Below are positions 26,273 through 34,274 of a stretch of DNA of 64,000 bases, piece after piece. Under the pieces are notes generated by a model. That model did no database searches, was not told the origin of the DNA, and worked only from the letters and a program-made list of their open reading frames with translations. The DNA lies in NCBI GenBank assembly GCA_029210585.1, contig JARGFP010000021.1, positions 20,759 through 84,758 on the forward strand. The letters run 5' to 3'. The translations under genes and the position numbers were made by a program. The stretch comes from Bacteroidales bacterium. GTDB lineage: Bacteria; Bacteroidota; Bacteroidia; Bacteroidales; GCA-2748055. The first letter of the stretch is position 1, and every line of letters starts with the position of its first letter.

Positions 26273-27166
26273 ATGAAACAAAGATCCATCGCACTTTTCC
26301 TGGTGATCTTGATGCTCGGTTCCTGCGGAAATCGTAAAAAAGAAACGCTCCCGGTATCCTATGAAGAACCTGATCCTGATGAACTGGTGGTATCCGACGA
26401 AGCAATGGACGAAGTGATTGAAAATATCGCCAGTCCAATTGAAGTGGCTTCTCTTCTGAATGATCTGAATGTTCCCTTTTCGGTTTCCTACCTTGCCGAT
26501 CCGGACAAAATGTCCTCCTACGCAACCAACTACGAGATGGCCTATTACCTTGGGGCACTCAGTTCTGACCTGGGATACCTGAACATGTACAACAAAACCG
26601 GTTCGGCCATCAATTACCTGGGCACCATCAACAAGCTCACCGAAGCCCTTGATGTGGGTCAGTTCTTCGATTTCGTCAAGATGAAGCGACTGGCCACCGG
26701 GCAGAACACGCTGGATTCACTGCTGTTTGTTTCGATGAACAGCTATAACCAGATGGATGATTATCTGAAAGCCACCAGCCGCGGAAATCTCAGCGCGCTG
26801 ATGGTCTCCGGGGTATGGATCGAGGGGTTGTATCTTGCCACCCAGGTATATGATAAATCGGCAGTGGAGGAGATTCGTGATGTGATCGGACAGCAGAAGC
26901 TGATACTGAACAACCTGCTGATCATCATGGAAAAATACAAGTCGGATGATTATTTCGCCGTGTTGCTTGCAGATTATTACCTGATCAAGGACCAGTTCGA
27001 CAATGTGAAAATCACTTATGAGATCGGGGAACCCAAAACCGTGGAAGTTGACGGCATGCTGATGGTGATCCAGGACGAAAGCAGTTCCATTGATATCCCG
27101 GAGGAAACCCTGTCGGAGATCATAAAAGTGACTGAGCTGATTCGCAACAAACATTTAAACATCTGA
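26273..27166 (+). CDS. Lipoprotein of unknown function linked to the ABC transporter
   Basis: The protein has 297 residues. The signal peptide MKQRSIALFLVILMLGSCG ends in a lipobox with Cys18. The rest is mostly helical and acidic (EPDPDELVVSDEAMDEVIENI; SYATNYEMAYYLGALSSDLGYL; EEIRDVIGQQKLILNNLLIIMEKY). I do not recognise a named family. The 16-bp spacing to the transporter gene and the 4-bp spacing to the next gene indicate one operon, so it may be an envelope partner of the transporter or a sensor of its cargo. Confidence 0.75.
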   Translation: MKQRSIALFLVILMLGSCGNRKKETLPVSYEEPDPDELVVSDEAMDEVIENIASPIEVASLLNDLNVPFSVSYLADPDKMSSYATNYEMAYYLGALSSDLGYLNMYNKTGSAINYLGTINKLTEALDVGQFFDFVKMKRLATGQNTLDSLLFVSMNSYNQMDDYLKATSRGNLSALMVSGVWIEGLYLATQVYDKSAVEEIRDVIGQQKLILNNLLIIMEKYKSDDYFAVLLADYYLIKDQFDNVKITYEIGEPKTVEVDGMLMVIQDESSSIDIPEETLSEIIKVTELIRNKHLNI

Positions 27167-27170
27167 TCCC

Positions 27171-27602
27171 ATGAGAACATTCTACAATATACTGGCCATT
27201 GTGATGTTTCTCGGGACAACAGGGTTTTTGTCACAGGATACATCGGATGAAGTGATGGAGTGTGCTGACAAGGCCGGGAAATCGGCTGTCTACCTGAAAG
27301 ACTTCCAGGTGGAATTGCCGGCTGCCGAACCGGGTGAACGTCCGCCCATGTTCCGACAGGCACTGGTACTGCGCGGAAATAATATTTACCGTTTCAATCT
27401 CTGCAATCAACAGGGCGAGGCCGTGATCAGGATCTATGACAGTTCCCGCATGTTGCTGTCCTCTTACGATACCGCCTCCGGGGAGGAATACAACCCCATC
27501 CAGTTCCTCTGCCAGAAAACCGGTCCGTACAACATTGTGATCACCTTCAAAAACGGCACCGCCGGTGAGGCGATCGGGATCATGAGTCATGTGAAACGGT
27601 AG
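27171..27602 (+). CDS. Small exported protein of unknown function
   Basis: The protein has 143 residues with an N-terminal hydrophobic segment (FYNILAIVMFLGTTGFLSQ) that looks like a signal peptide. The mature part has a beta-sandwich feel: ALVLRGNNIYRFNLCNQQGEAVIRIYDSSRMLL, YNPIQFLCQKTGPYNIVITFKNGTAG, similar in pattern to pre-peptidase C-type domains that bind the cell envelope. Two cysteines in the mature part could pair. It is the last gene of the plus-strand run, 4 bp after the lipoprotein gene. Confidence 0.7.
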   Translation: MRTFYNILAIVMFLGTTGFLSQDTSDEVMECADKAGKSAVYLKDFQVELPAAEPGERPPMFRQALVLRGNNIYRFNLCNQQGEAVIRIYDSSRMLLSSYDTASGEEYNPIQFLCQKTGPYNIVITFKNGTAGEAIGIMSHVKR

Positions 27603-27632
27603 CAGTTATTTGGCTGTTAAGTCCAATAACTG
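27603..27632. terminator. Weak hairpin between convergent genes
   Basis: CAGTTATTTGG (27603-27613) can pair with CCAATAACTG (27623-27632) with a one-base bulge. There is no clear U-run after it, so its role in termination is uncertain. Confidence 0.3.
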
Positions 27633-27746
27633 TGTTACGCTTGTTCTAAAATTGGTCATTTACAACAGTAAGCCCACATTTTTCAAACTGCGCAGCCTTG
27701 TTATTGAACTTTTTAGTTCAAACACATAGTTATATGGACAGGCTGG

Positions 27747-28790
27747 TCAGTGGCCCCCCATGAACTTCCTGATCCGCCAGCGCTGGAGAATACTCCACAA
27801 CACAGCCCATTTATACCTTGCACCGGGCTTGAGCCCGAACAGGTAGAGGTGGCGGTTCAACTTCGTCCCGGGGCCCGGCAGTTCCGGTCCCAGGATCCGC
27901 TGCTCACAACGCGCTGCAAGCCTTTGCACTGCCTTGTTTTCTGAGACCAGCTCCCGGTATGGCTCCGGTACCTCCGCTGCAAACCAGCGTTCAGCCAGCA
28001 ACAGGGCAATCCCGGCCATCCGCTCGAGTCCGAGGGAACGCATTTTTTCAAGAATCTTTGCATGGTCGAGCTCCCACTGCTGCAGTGCCTCTGCCACATC
28101 GCGCAGCCAGAACAGCCTGAAAAACTGGTGCAGGCAGCCGTGGTACACCAGGTAGATGAAGGTGGTGGCCCGATCGAACACGACGAGCGCTTCGTTATGA
28201 AGTTCCACCCGTTCCGTCGCATCGCGGATCGCCGGTTCATCGGCACGCCGCAACAGTTCATGCACATAGATGCCGTAGTGCAACTCGATAAACATCCGCT
28301 GCTCCCGGTTGTAGAACCCGACATCCTTCTTGTACCGGGCGTAGATCCGCTCCTGCCGCGGGGTAAGCCTGCGCGGATAAGACTGGCTGTACCCGCAGCC
28401 TGTCAGCACACGGGCGGTCCGGTCTATATCGGCCCGGTTGATCAACAGGTCGATATCGTTGCAATGACGCAGTCCCACATCCCCGTAAAGCATTTGTGCC
28501 AGCACCGAACCCTTCAGGGGAATGGCAACGACACCCTCCTGTTTCAGCAGTTGGATCAGTCGCGCCGTTTCGGCAGAGAGTTGCAACGAATGAAGGGTCT
28601 TTTGCTGCAACAGTTTTTTCCACTGTTCCTGCTGCTCCTCCGGAAGCTGCTCCCGCACCGCTGACGACAGAGGCATCAGGCGGTGTCGCTGAAACATCTG
28701 CAGCAGCCTGTCCGCATCGGTTCCCTCCGGCAGGGAGGTCAACTCCCCCCGCAGTAAACGAAACAATACCTCTTGCTCTGTCGTGAACAT
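27747..28790 (-). CDS. Nucleotidyltransferase-fold protein (NTP_transf_5 family), lasso-cluster associated
   Basis: The protein has 347 residues and no signal peptide. The catalytic motif of the polymerase-beta-like nucleotidyltransferase fold is visible: IPLKGSVLAQMLYGDVGLRHCNDIDLLINR, with the G...R...D-x-D-L-L pattern. The C-terminal half is helical (TFIYLVYHGCLHQFFRLFWLRDVAEAL), as in the family often found near asparagine-synthetase-like, PqqD-like and HPr-kinase-like genes in RiPP loci. It shares strand with the cyclase gene, with a KilA-N gene between. Its G+C is much higher than that of the rest of the cluster, so it may be resident or acquired separately. It could add a nucleotide to the modified peptide, which is inference. 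Confidence 0.8.
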   Translation of the reverse strand: MFTTEQEVLFRLLRGELTSLPEGTDADRLLQMFQRHRLMPLSSAVREQLPEEQQEQWKKLLQQKTLHSLQLSAETARLIQLLKQEGVVAIPLKGSVLAQMLYGDVGLRHCNDIDLLINRADIDRTARVLTGCGYSQSYPRRLTPRQERIYARYKKDVGFYNREQRMFIELHYGIYVHELLRRADEPAIRDATERVELHNEALVVFDRATTFIYLVYHGCLHQFFRLFWLRDVAEALQQWELDHAKILEKMRSLGLERMAGIALLLAERWFAAEVPEPYRELVSENKAVQRLAARCEQRILGPELPGPGTKLNRHLYLFGLKPGARYKWAVLWSILQRWRIRKFMGGH

Positions 28791-28910
28791 TCTTAATTTC
28801 GGTAATTTATCAATATATACTTTGCACTTGTGATTAGAATGGAGTATTCAGCTCTTTGAAAAGTGTATTGGTGGCCAGAAGCAAAACTCTTTCCATTAGA
28901 TGAAAGATTA

Positions 28911-29687
28911 TCATTTAGTGAGATTTTTCAGATTTGAATTATTAACCAAAGAAGTCATTTGAGTAATGGCGATCTGGTTAAGCTGCTTTAAACGTTGAGA
29001 TTGGTTTAAGTCGTGCCTGATCAATAAGGCATTAATGCTTTCAAGATTAGATAGGACCACCAGTTGTTCCAGGGTTGCATAATCCCGCATATTGCCTTTA
29101 GCCTCCTGATTTTCCTCTCGCCAATTTGAGGCTGTCGTGCCAAAGAGAGCCATATTAAGTAAATCAGCTTCCGAAGCATATACCGACGAAGTTTGCTTTG
29201 CTGTGAGTTTACCAGGGATTAATCTTTCTTTAATGGCATCGGTGTGAATAATATAATTAACTTTTGCCAGGGTCCGTTGCAAGTTCCAATCGAGTTGATG
29301 GCGATCGTTTTCTTGCTGTTTTAATCGTTTGTATTCCTGAATAAGGTATACTTTAAACTCGGCACTTATCCACATCCCAAATTCCAAGGCTATGTCAACA
29401 TGTGCATATGTACCACCATAACGACCTGCTTTTGCCTTTACGCCTATCGCATTGGTCTTTTCGGTCCACTCTTTAACACTGATTTTGTAATTATTCAGAC
29501 CGGCTTGATTTCTAATTGTGGCAAATTCGCCATAATTAAAATCAGGATTATTAACAGATTCCCATACGCCAAGAAATTCAACTGTATTACGGTTTCTTAG
29601 CCAATCTGAAATAAAAAAATCACCATCTTTTTCCTGAATAACTGCTATTCGGGTTCCTTTAACATCAATTTCTTTATTCTTTGTCAT
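28911..29687 (-). CDS. KilA-N domain protein
   Basis: The protein has 258 residues. The KilA-N DNA-binding domain fills the first 130 residues: FFISDWLRNRNTVEFLGVWE, NYGEFATIRNQAGLNNYKISVKEW, AIGVKAKAGRYGGTYAHVDIALEFGMWISAEFKVYLIQEYKRL. The C-terminal helical part (YATLEQLVVLSNLESINALLIRHDL) is found in chromosomal members. The family is typical of phages and of mobile elements in Bacteroidota, where it may regulate or process DNA. The gene is AT-rich and sits between two genes of the presumed lasso cluster, so it is probably an insertion. No transposase or inverted repeats are visible around it. Confidence 0.88.
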   Translation of the reverse strand: MTKNKEIDVKGTRIAVIQEKDGDFFISDWLRNRNTVEFLGVWESVNNPDFNYGEFATIRNQAGLNNYKISVKEWTEKTNAIGVKAKAGRYGGTYAHVDIALEFGMWISAEFKVYLIQEYKRLKQQENDRHQLDWNLQRTLAKVNYIIHTDAIKERLIPGKLTAKQTSSVYASEADLLNMALFGTTASNWREENQEAKGNMRDYATLEQLVVLSNLESINALLIRHDLNQSQRLKQLNQIAITQMTSLVNNSNLKNLTK

Positions 29688-29769
29688 AGCGCCATTTTAA
29701 CATTCCAAATTAATCCTTTTCAGCATCTTGCACAAAAAATATATGTTTTCGCTGCCTCTGTACATATTC

Positions 29770-31659
29770 CTACCACCTGATCCCCGACCGGAACGTTCCC
29801 TCCCGTTCCATCTCCTGCAACAGCAAAATCTGCAGTGAGTTGAGAAACCCTACAGGATAAACTGGTTGCCTGAGGTTCCTGCGATTTTCAATTTTGCTCT
29901 GCCATTCAAGCATCCTTGCATAATCAAGATAATGATATCGATTTTTTTCCTGCGACCTTTTTATAAGTTTCTCGATTGAATTATGATCTTCAATTATTCG
30001 TAATTGAAGTGACGGCAAGGTATTTCCAAATTTATCTTTCCGGGTCCTTATGCTTTCAGGGACTTTACCTTTCAACACCTCCCTGTAAATATACCTGTCT
30101 TCACCAGGCCTTGTTTTAAATTGTCTTGGCAATTGGTAATAAAATTCAATCAAATCCAGATCCAGTAAAGGATATAGATACTCGATATTAAAATAGCGTG
30201 CAGTATGATATGAAAATTCAAGGCGTTGCGAAAAAGCAGATGAGCTGAGACGCATCAACATATTCTCTTTCATACTTGATCCATTTTGTCCCATTCTCAG
30301 CTTTTTTGTCCGGTCTTTTAGTAGATTTGGATCTTTATAGAACGAACTGACAGCAAAATTTTCCAGTCTTTTATTCACGATCTTGTTTGATATGCCTGGT
30401 TCATTGAGGAGCCACCTTCTGCTGACAGGAAAAACTTTCAACAGTATGTATTTCAGGTTTTTTCTCAGGCTAGCCGTATTATTATTATGTAGAATAAAAT
30501 TCCGCAAATCAGCCCACTCTGCTTCTGCAATCAACTCCTGATAGAGGCCTGAATTCTTAGCTGTAATACCCTCATCACCTCCATGCCCTGAAAAAAGATA
30601 GCGTATATCCATATCTTTCACCGATTTCAACAACTGGTCAGAAAGCATATGATAGCTGCCTTGAGAGGGTCCTGACTGAATAAATATATCATTGCTCAAT
30701 GAGTTCAAAACACCACTTCCCTCACCGGTAATGATAGAGTGCTCATCTGTACCCAAATAATCACAAACTTCCATTGAAAACTTTCTTTCATCTTTATAGG
30801 GAAACAAAGTGTTATGAAAAGATTCAGGCAAACCATGAGAAAATGCGTGGAAAGGAACACCAGCATCCTGACATGCCATGTATAAGAGGCTTGAGATACC
30901 AGAAGAATCCAAACCCCCACTTAATTCAGAGCCTACAGAATCTAACGAAGACATTCGCTTCAATACAGCATTTTGAAGAAATTGAAAAAAAACTTTTACT
31001 TCATCTCCATGATATCCAACCGTAGAATCAGGTGTGCTCACCAAGTGCCAATACCTGGATTTTTTAATGTGAGTATTGTAATACAAGCGCTCTGCAGGCT
31101 CCAGTTTTCGAATGTTTTTGTAATAAGTTCGGAAAGATTCAGATCGCGTTGCAGTAATGCAATCTGACAAATACATCTCATCAATTTCAAAAGAATCAAT
31201 TTTTGTCAACGAGGCTATTTCTGTGGAGAAGGCAATAAAAGAAGTTGTTTCAAAATAATACAATGGTCTGGCTCCCAGCTGATCCCTTATCAGTACCAAT
31301 TGATCATCAAACTTATCATAAACCGCAGCAACAAAATCTCCCCGCAATAATTGTGGATTATTAACAATCCTTTCAATTTGATGATAAGTAAAGCCTATAT
31401 TTCTTTCGCTTTCTTGTTCTTTTCCGGATTCATCAAATCGAGCATTAATTGCTCCAAGGTATCGTTCATTTTCTATAATCGTACGCTCCTCTTCATCAAT
31501 CAATCCGGATAATTTTTCAGCTGCCAATGCAAATCTATTAACATATGATCTTTGCATCTCCATAGATGCATCATAAGCGACAAGCATATTTTCAAGCAAT
31601 CTTTTATCAACTTTTTGCTGCTTCTTCATTAATACCCCACAAAAAGATCGTATTGGCAT
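29770..31659 (-). CDS. Asparagine-synthetase-like lasso cyclase (C protein)
   Basis: The protein has about 629 residues from the ATG at 31659. An N-terminal class II glutaminase-like domain (RSFCGVLMKKQQ... LVLIRDQLGARPLYYFET, AFSTEIASL) is followed by the ATP-pyrophosphatase domain: VGSELSGGLDSSGISSLL is the nucleotide-binding loop, and FSGHGGDEG and YLYPLLDLDLIEFYYQLP are further AsnB landmarks. The Cys in FCG is not at the mature N-terminus, so glutamine hydrolysis is unlikely, as in known lasso cyclases. Those enzymes adenylate a Glu/Asp side chain of the core peptide so the N-terminus closes a ring. The divergent neighbours B1, B2 and precursor support this reading. The frame stays open to 31734, but that start would overlap the opposite promoter. 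Confidence 0.85.
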   Translation of the reverse strand: MPIRSFCGVLMKKQQKVDKRLLENMLVAYDASMEMQRSYVNRFALAAEKLSGLIDEEERTIIENERYLGAINARFDESGKEQESERNIGFTYHQIERIVNNPQLLRGDFVAAVYDKFDDQLVLIRDQLGARPLYYFETTSFIAFSTEIASLTKIDSFEIDEMYLSDCITATRSESFRTYYKNIRKLEPAERLYYNTHIKKSRYWHLVSTPDSTVGYHGDEVKVFFQFLQNAVLKRMSSLDSVGSELSGGLDSSGISSLLYMACQDAGVPFHAFSHGLPESFHNTLFPYKDERKFSMEVCDYLGTDEHSIITGEGSGVLNSLSNDIFIQSGPSQGSYHMLSDQLLKSVKDMDIRYLFSGHGGDEGITAKNSGLYQELIAEAEWADLRNFILHNNNTASLRKNLKYILLKVFPVSRRWLLNEPGISNKIVNKRLENFAVSSFYKDPNLLKDRTKKLRMGQNGSSMKENMLMRLSSSAFSQRLEFSYHTARYFNIEYLYPLLDLDLIEFYYQLPRQFKTRPGEDRYIYREVLKGKVPESIRTRKDKFGNTLPSLQLRIIEDHNSIEKLIKRSQEKNRYHYLDYARMLEWQSKIENRRNLRQPVYPVGFLNSLQILLLQEMEREGTFRSGIRW

Positions 31660-31721
31660 AGCTAATTTTATCTTGTAAATCTGGTCACTCCGCACATATT
31701 CCTGAAAGCTTAAAATTACCT

Positions 31722-31729
31722 TATCTTTG
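31722..31729 (+). promoter_or_regulatory. Promoter -7 box in front of the kinase gene
   Basis: TATCTTTG matches TAnnTTTG. It overlaps the TTG at 31727, which therefore is unlikely to be the kinase start; the next in-frame TTG at 31742 is favoured. No clear -33 box. Confidence 0.5.
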
Positions 31730-31741
31730 CACAAAAAACAA

Positions 31742-32647
31742 TTGATCCATAATTATAAATACCTGGCATTCGGACTCAAAATACAATCTGAATTATGTTT
31801 TCCAGAATTACACTCTTCTGAATTTAAAGATCCGGATGTCCAAATCAGCTTTGGTAAAAATCCCAAAGAATTGACCGATATCAAATCTGTCGGGGTGCTT
31901 TTTCAGGCAAAAAAGAATGATTTTCTTTTCAGACTTGATACTGTTGGCTCCTTTAGGGTTCAAAATGGTAACAGCATCATTATTGAACCTTCCAAAAGTG
32001 CAACAGAAGAAGAGGTACGGTTATTCCTTCTTGGATCAGCCATCGGGGCATTGTTACAACAGCTTGACCTGTTCACATTTCATGGGAGCACAGTTATAAA
32101 AGACGATATTGCTTATGTTATAGGAGGGAAAAGTGGCACAGGAAAATCAAGTCTTGCAGCCACGCTGTTAAACAAAGGTTTTCAATTACTGGCAGATGAT
32201 ATTTCAATTATAAAAAACATAAAAGGAATACCGATGGTTTACCCAGGAATTCCACATTTAAAATTATGGGCTGATGTCATGGAAGCCTTGAAGCTGGATA
32301 TAGAATCATATCCAAAGGTAAGGCCCCAAATTCTTAAATACCGAAAACCCGTCCTGCATAAATTCTCTAATAGTCCTCATAAGCTTGGATCTATCGTAAT
32401 ACTCAACACAAAAAACACATTAGATTTTGAAATAGAAGAAATCAAAGGATCTAAAAAATTTGAACTGCTCAAAGAAAATACATACAGGTACCGATTCCTT
32501 GAGGGACTTGAAAAAACAAACGAACATTTTCATGCGGTAACCTTACTGGCTGGTTCATCTAATCTCTTTCTTATAAAGCGCCCAGGCACACCGTTACAAT
32601 TATTTGACCTTGCAGATTTCTTTATCAAAAATATCGTTGATTCCTGA
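31742..32647 (+). CDS. HPr-kinase-like peptide kinase of the lasso cluster
   Basis: The protein has about 301 residues. The fold resembles the catalytic domain of HPr kinase/phosphorylase: FTFHGSTVIKDDIAYVIGGKSGTGKSSLAATLLNKG is split here as FHGSTV with the conserved His, the Walker A loop GGKSGTGKSS, and FQLLADDIS with the acidic metal site. In the paeninodin-type lasso pathway a homologous kinase phosphorylates the C-terminal Ser of the precursor; the precursor found here also ends in Ser. The start is uncertain: TTG at 31742 gives MIHNYKYLAFGLKI, and no in-frame ATG lies close by. The stop precedes the sulfotransferase ATG by 19 bp. Confidence 0.82.
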   Translation: MIHNYKYLAFGLKIQSELCFPELHSSEFKDPDVQISFGKNPKELTDIKSVGVLFQAKKNDFLFRLDTVGSFRVQNGNSIIIEPSKSATEEEVRLFLLGSAIGALLQQLDLFTFHGSTVIKDDIAYVIGGKSGTGKSSLAATLLNKGFQLLADDISIIKNIKGIPMVYPGIPHLKLWADVMEALKLDIESYPKVRPQILKYRKPVLHKFSNSPHKLGSIVILNTKNTLDFEIEEIKGSKKFELLKENTYRYRFLEGLEKTNEHFHAVTLLAGSSNLFLIKRPGTPLQLFDLADFFIKNIVDS

Positions 32648-32666
32648 GCCTGTTAATAATCACCCG

Positions 32667-33515
32667 ATGGAAAGAGACAACAGGAAAATAGTGTGGATTG
32701 CATCATACCCGAAATCCGGGAACACATGGTTCAGACTTGTGCTTTCACATCTTTTGGAAAAAAATGATATTCCACTAAATATTAACAATATATATTCTGC
32801 TTCAATTGCCAGTTCAAGAGTTCACTTTGATAATATTTCCGGCGTTTCCGGTTCCGATCTCACCTCTGAGGAAATCGATGCAATCCGTCCGGAAATATAT
32901 AGGCGCATGGCAGTGGAATCTGAAGACCTGATCTTTAAAAAAGTCCATGATGCATGGACGATCAATGAGGCTGGAAAACAAATCTTCCCGACAGATATTA
33001 CAAAGGCCGTCGTATACATGATCAGAAACCCGCTTGATGTTGCAGTTTCATATGCATTTCATTCCGGCACTAACTTTGCAAACATTATTGAGGATATGAG
33101 CAACAGTAAACATGCGTTGGCTGATAAACCCGGAAAGCTACACAACCAACTCAGACAAAAACTTCTGAATTGGTCAGAACATGTAATAAGCTGGATTGAT
33201 TCGTCCGGGATGCCGGTTAAAGTTATCCGATATGAAGATCTGATAGAAAATCCTTTTAAGGAATTTAGTACCGCATTCAACTTTATCGGGATGAATTATG
33301 AAGCTGAGGACCTCATTCGGGCAATAAAAAATTCTGAATTTAGCAAAGTATCCCAACAGGAAGAAAAATTCGGATTCAAGGAAAAGCCTTTACAAATGAG
33401 CCTGTTTTTCAGAAAAGGAGAACCGGGTGATTGGAAGAACCATCTTAGCGTTCAACTAGCGGATGAAATAAGGAAAAAGCACAGTGATATAATGAAAAGA
33501 TTCAATTATTTGTGA
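32667..33515 (+). CDS. PAPS-dependent sulfotransferase in the lasso cluster
   Basis: The protein has 282 residues. All three landmarks of cytosolic-type sulfotransferases are present: the 5'-phosphosulfate loop SYPKSGNTWFR (residues 13-23), the 3'-phosphate motif YMIRNPLDVAVSY (about 115), and the C-terminal RKGEPGDWKNHL (about 250-261). His in FKKVHDAWT is a candidate catalytic base. The enzyme moves sulfate from PAPS to a hydroxyl or amine. Its position between the peptide kinase and the B1/B2/precursor genes suggests the lasso peptide as acceptor; Tyr12, Ser13, Thr5, Thr11 or Ser16 of the predicted core are options. The ATG at 32667 is chosen because homology begins at once after it. Confidence 0.88.
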   Translation: MERDNRKIVWIASYPKSGNTWFRLVLSHLLEKNDIPLNINNIYSASIASSRVHFDNISGVSGSDLTSEEIDAIRPEIYRRMAVESEDLIFKKVHDAWTINEAGKQIFPTDITKAVVYMIRNPLDVAVSYAFHSGTNFANIIEDMSNSKHALADKPGKLHNQLRQKLLNWSEHVISWIDSSGMPVKVIRYEDLIENPFKEFSTAFNFIGMNYEAEDLIRAIKNSEFSKVSQQEEKFGFKEKPLQMSLFFRKGEPGDWKNHLSVQLADEIRKKHSDIMKRFNYL

Positions 33516-33553
33516 TAATCTAACATTTAAGACAATTACTTACGTATTTTTTG

Positions 33554-33561
33554 TAAATTTG
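33554..33561 (+). promoter_or_regulatory. Internal promoter -7 box for the B1-B2-precursor genes
   Basis: TAAATTTG matches TAnnTTTG and lies 31 bp before the B1 ATG at 33593, in the only sizeable gap of the plus-strand lasso genes. It would let B1, B2 and the precursor be made separately from the kinase and sulfotransferase. No convincing -33 box at the right distance. Confidence 0.5.
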
Positions 33562-33592
33562 ATTGGGAGGAAAAGAAGCGCGAAAGGAAACC

Positions 33593-33895
33593 ATGAAGAA
33601 AAATAAAACAGAAAAGTTATCTGTTAATTCTGTTGTGCAAAGGAATCCTGCTCAGGAATTCTCCAAAATTGATGAAGAAATCATCATGCTCAATGTAAAC
33701 AAAGGTGAGTATTATGCGTTAAACGACGTTGCCTCCAGAATTTGGGAAATGATCGACACACCTGTTCAAGTAAACGACCTTTTAAACAAATTGATTGAAG
33801 AGTATGAAATTGACACGCAAACATGCCAGCAAGATACGCTCAGATGCCTGGAAGATTTCAGAAATAAGTCAATCATTATCATTGAGAATGAATAA
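33593..33895 (+). CDS. PqqD-like RiPP recognition protein (lasso B1)
   Basis: The protein has 100 residues. It has the PqqD/RRE winged-helix pattern: an N-terminal strand region VVQRNPAQEFSKIDEEIIMLNVNKGEYYALNDVASRIWEMID appears here as the segments EEIIMLNVNKGEYYALN and ASRIWEMIDTPVQVNDLL, followed by a third helix and IDTQTCQQDTLRCLEDF. B1 proteins bind the YxxPxL motif of the leader peptide and hand it to B2 and the cyclase. The ATG at 33593 is preferred to the TTG at 33563. The gene overlaps the B2 start by 8 bp (33888-33895). Confidence 0.9.
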   Translation: MKKNKTEKLSVNSVVQRNPAQEFSKIDEEIIMLNVNKGEYYALNDVASRIWEMIDTPVQVNDLLNKLIEEYEIDTQTCQQDTLRCLEDFRNKSIIIIENE

Positions 33896-34274
33896 AAAGC
33901 TTTGGAAATACAGGAAACTGATCTGGCTGGTTGTAATTGTTTTTACTAAATACCAGATATTGAGAAGTTTTACAAGTGATAAAGCTTTTTTAAATTCAAT
34001 TCGCCGGGAAAAAGAATCTTGTCGTTTACCTGATGAATCGAACATGCAACCTTTTAAAAACTACTCCCGTCTAATTGATATTATAATCAATAAATTAGCT
34101 CCCTCATCAACCTGTGTCATCCGAAGTTTGGTAAAAAGGGATGTTTTATCAAATTATGGATTAAAAACAGAGGTGTTTTTTGGTTTGTTAAGAAAAGATA
34201 ATGAAATTCGTGCTCATGCCTGGCTATCAACTGAGCACGATCATGGCTATTCAAAAGTATATAAAGTATCATGA
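33888..34274 (+). CDS. Transglutaminase-type leader peptidase (lasso B2)
   Basis: The protein has 128 residues. A hydrophobic N-terminal stretch (LIWLVVIVFTKYQIL) precedes the core of the B2 cysteine protease fold: SSTCVIRSLVKRDVLSNYG carries the catalytic Cys, TEVFFGLLRKDNEIRAHAWLS carries the catalytic His, and an Asp follows in EHDHG. B2 cuts the precursor after the leader. The protein stops only about a dozen residues after the His, shorter than most relatives. It overlaps B1 by 8 bp and shares ATGA with the precursor gene (34271-34274), tight coupling expected for a precursor-processing pair. Confidence 0.85.
   Translation: MNKKLWKYRKLIWLVVIVFTKYQILRSFTSDKAFLNSIRREKESCRLPDESNMQPFKNYSRLIDIIINKLAPSSTCVIRSLVKRDVLSNYGLKTEVFFGLLRKDNEIRAHAWLSTEHDHGYSKVYKVS

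Noticed and set aside
28866..28940. Short plus-strand frame with YWWPEAKLFPLDE near the KilA-N gene end, considered as a gene remnant or second precursor
   Set aside because: It has no leader motif and no start, and it overlaps the end of the KilA-N coding region.
31660..31734. Upstream extension of the lasso cyclase frame to 31734 (25 extra residues)
   Set aside because: It would overlap the opposite-strand promoter box, and the glutaminase-like fold begins only at the Met at 31659.
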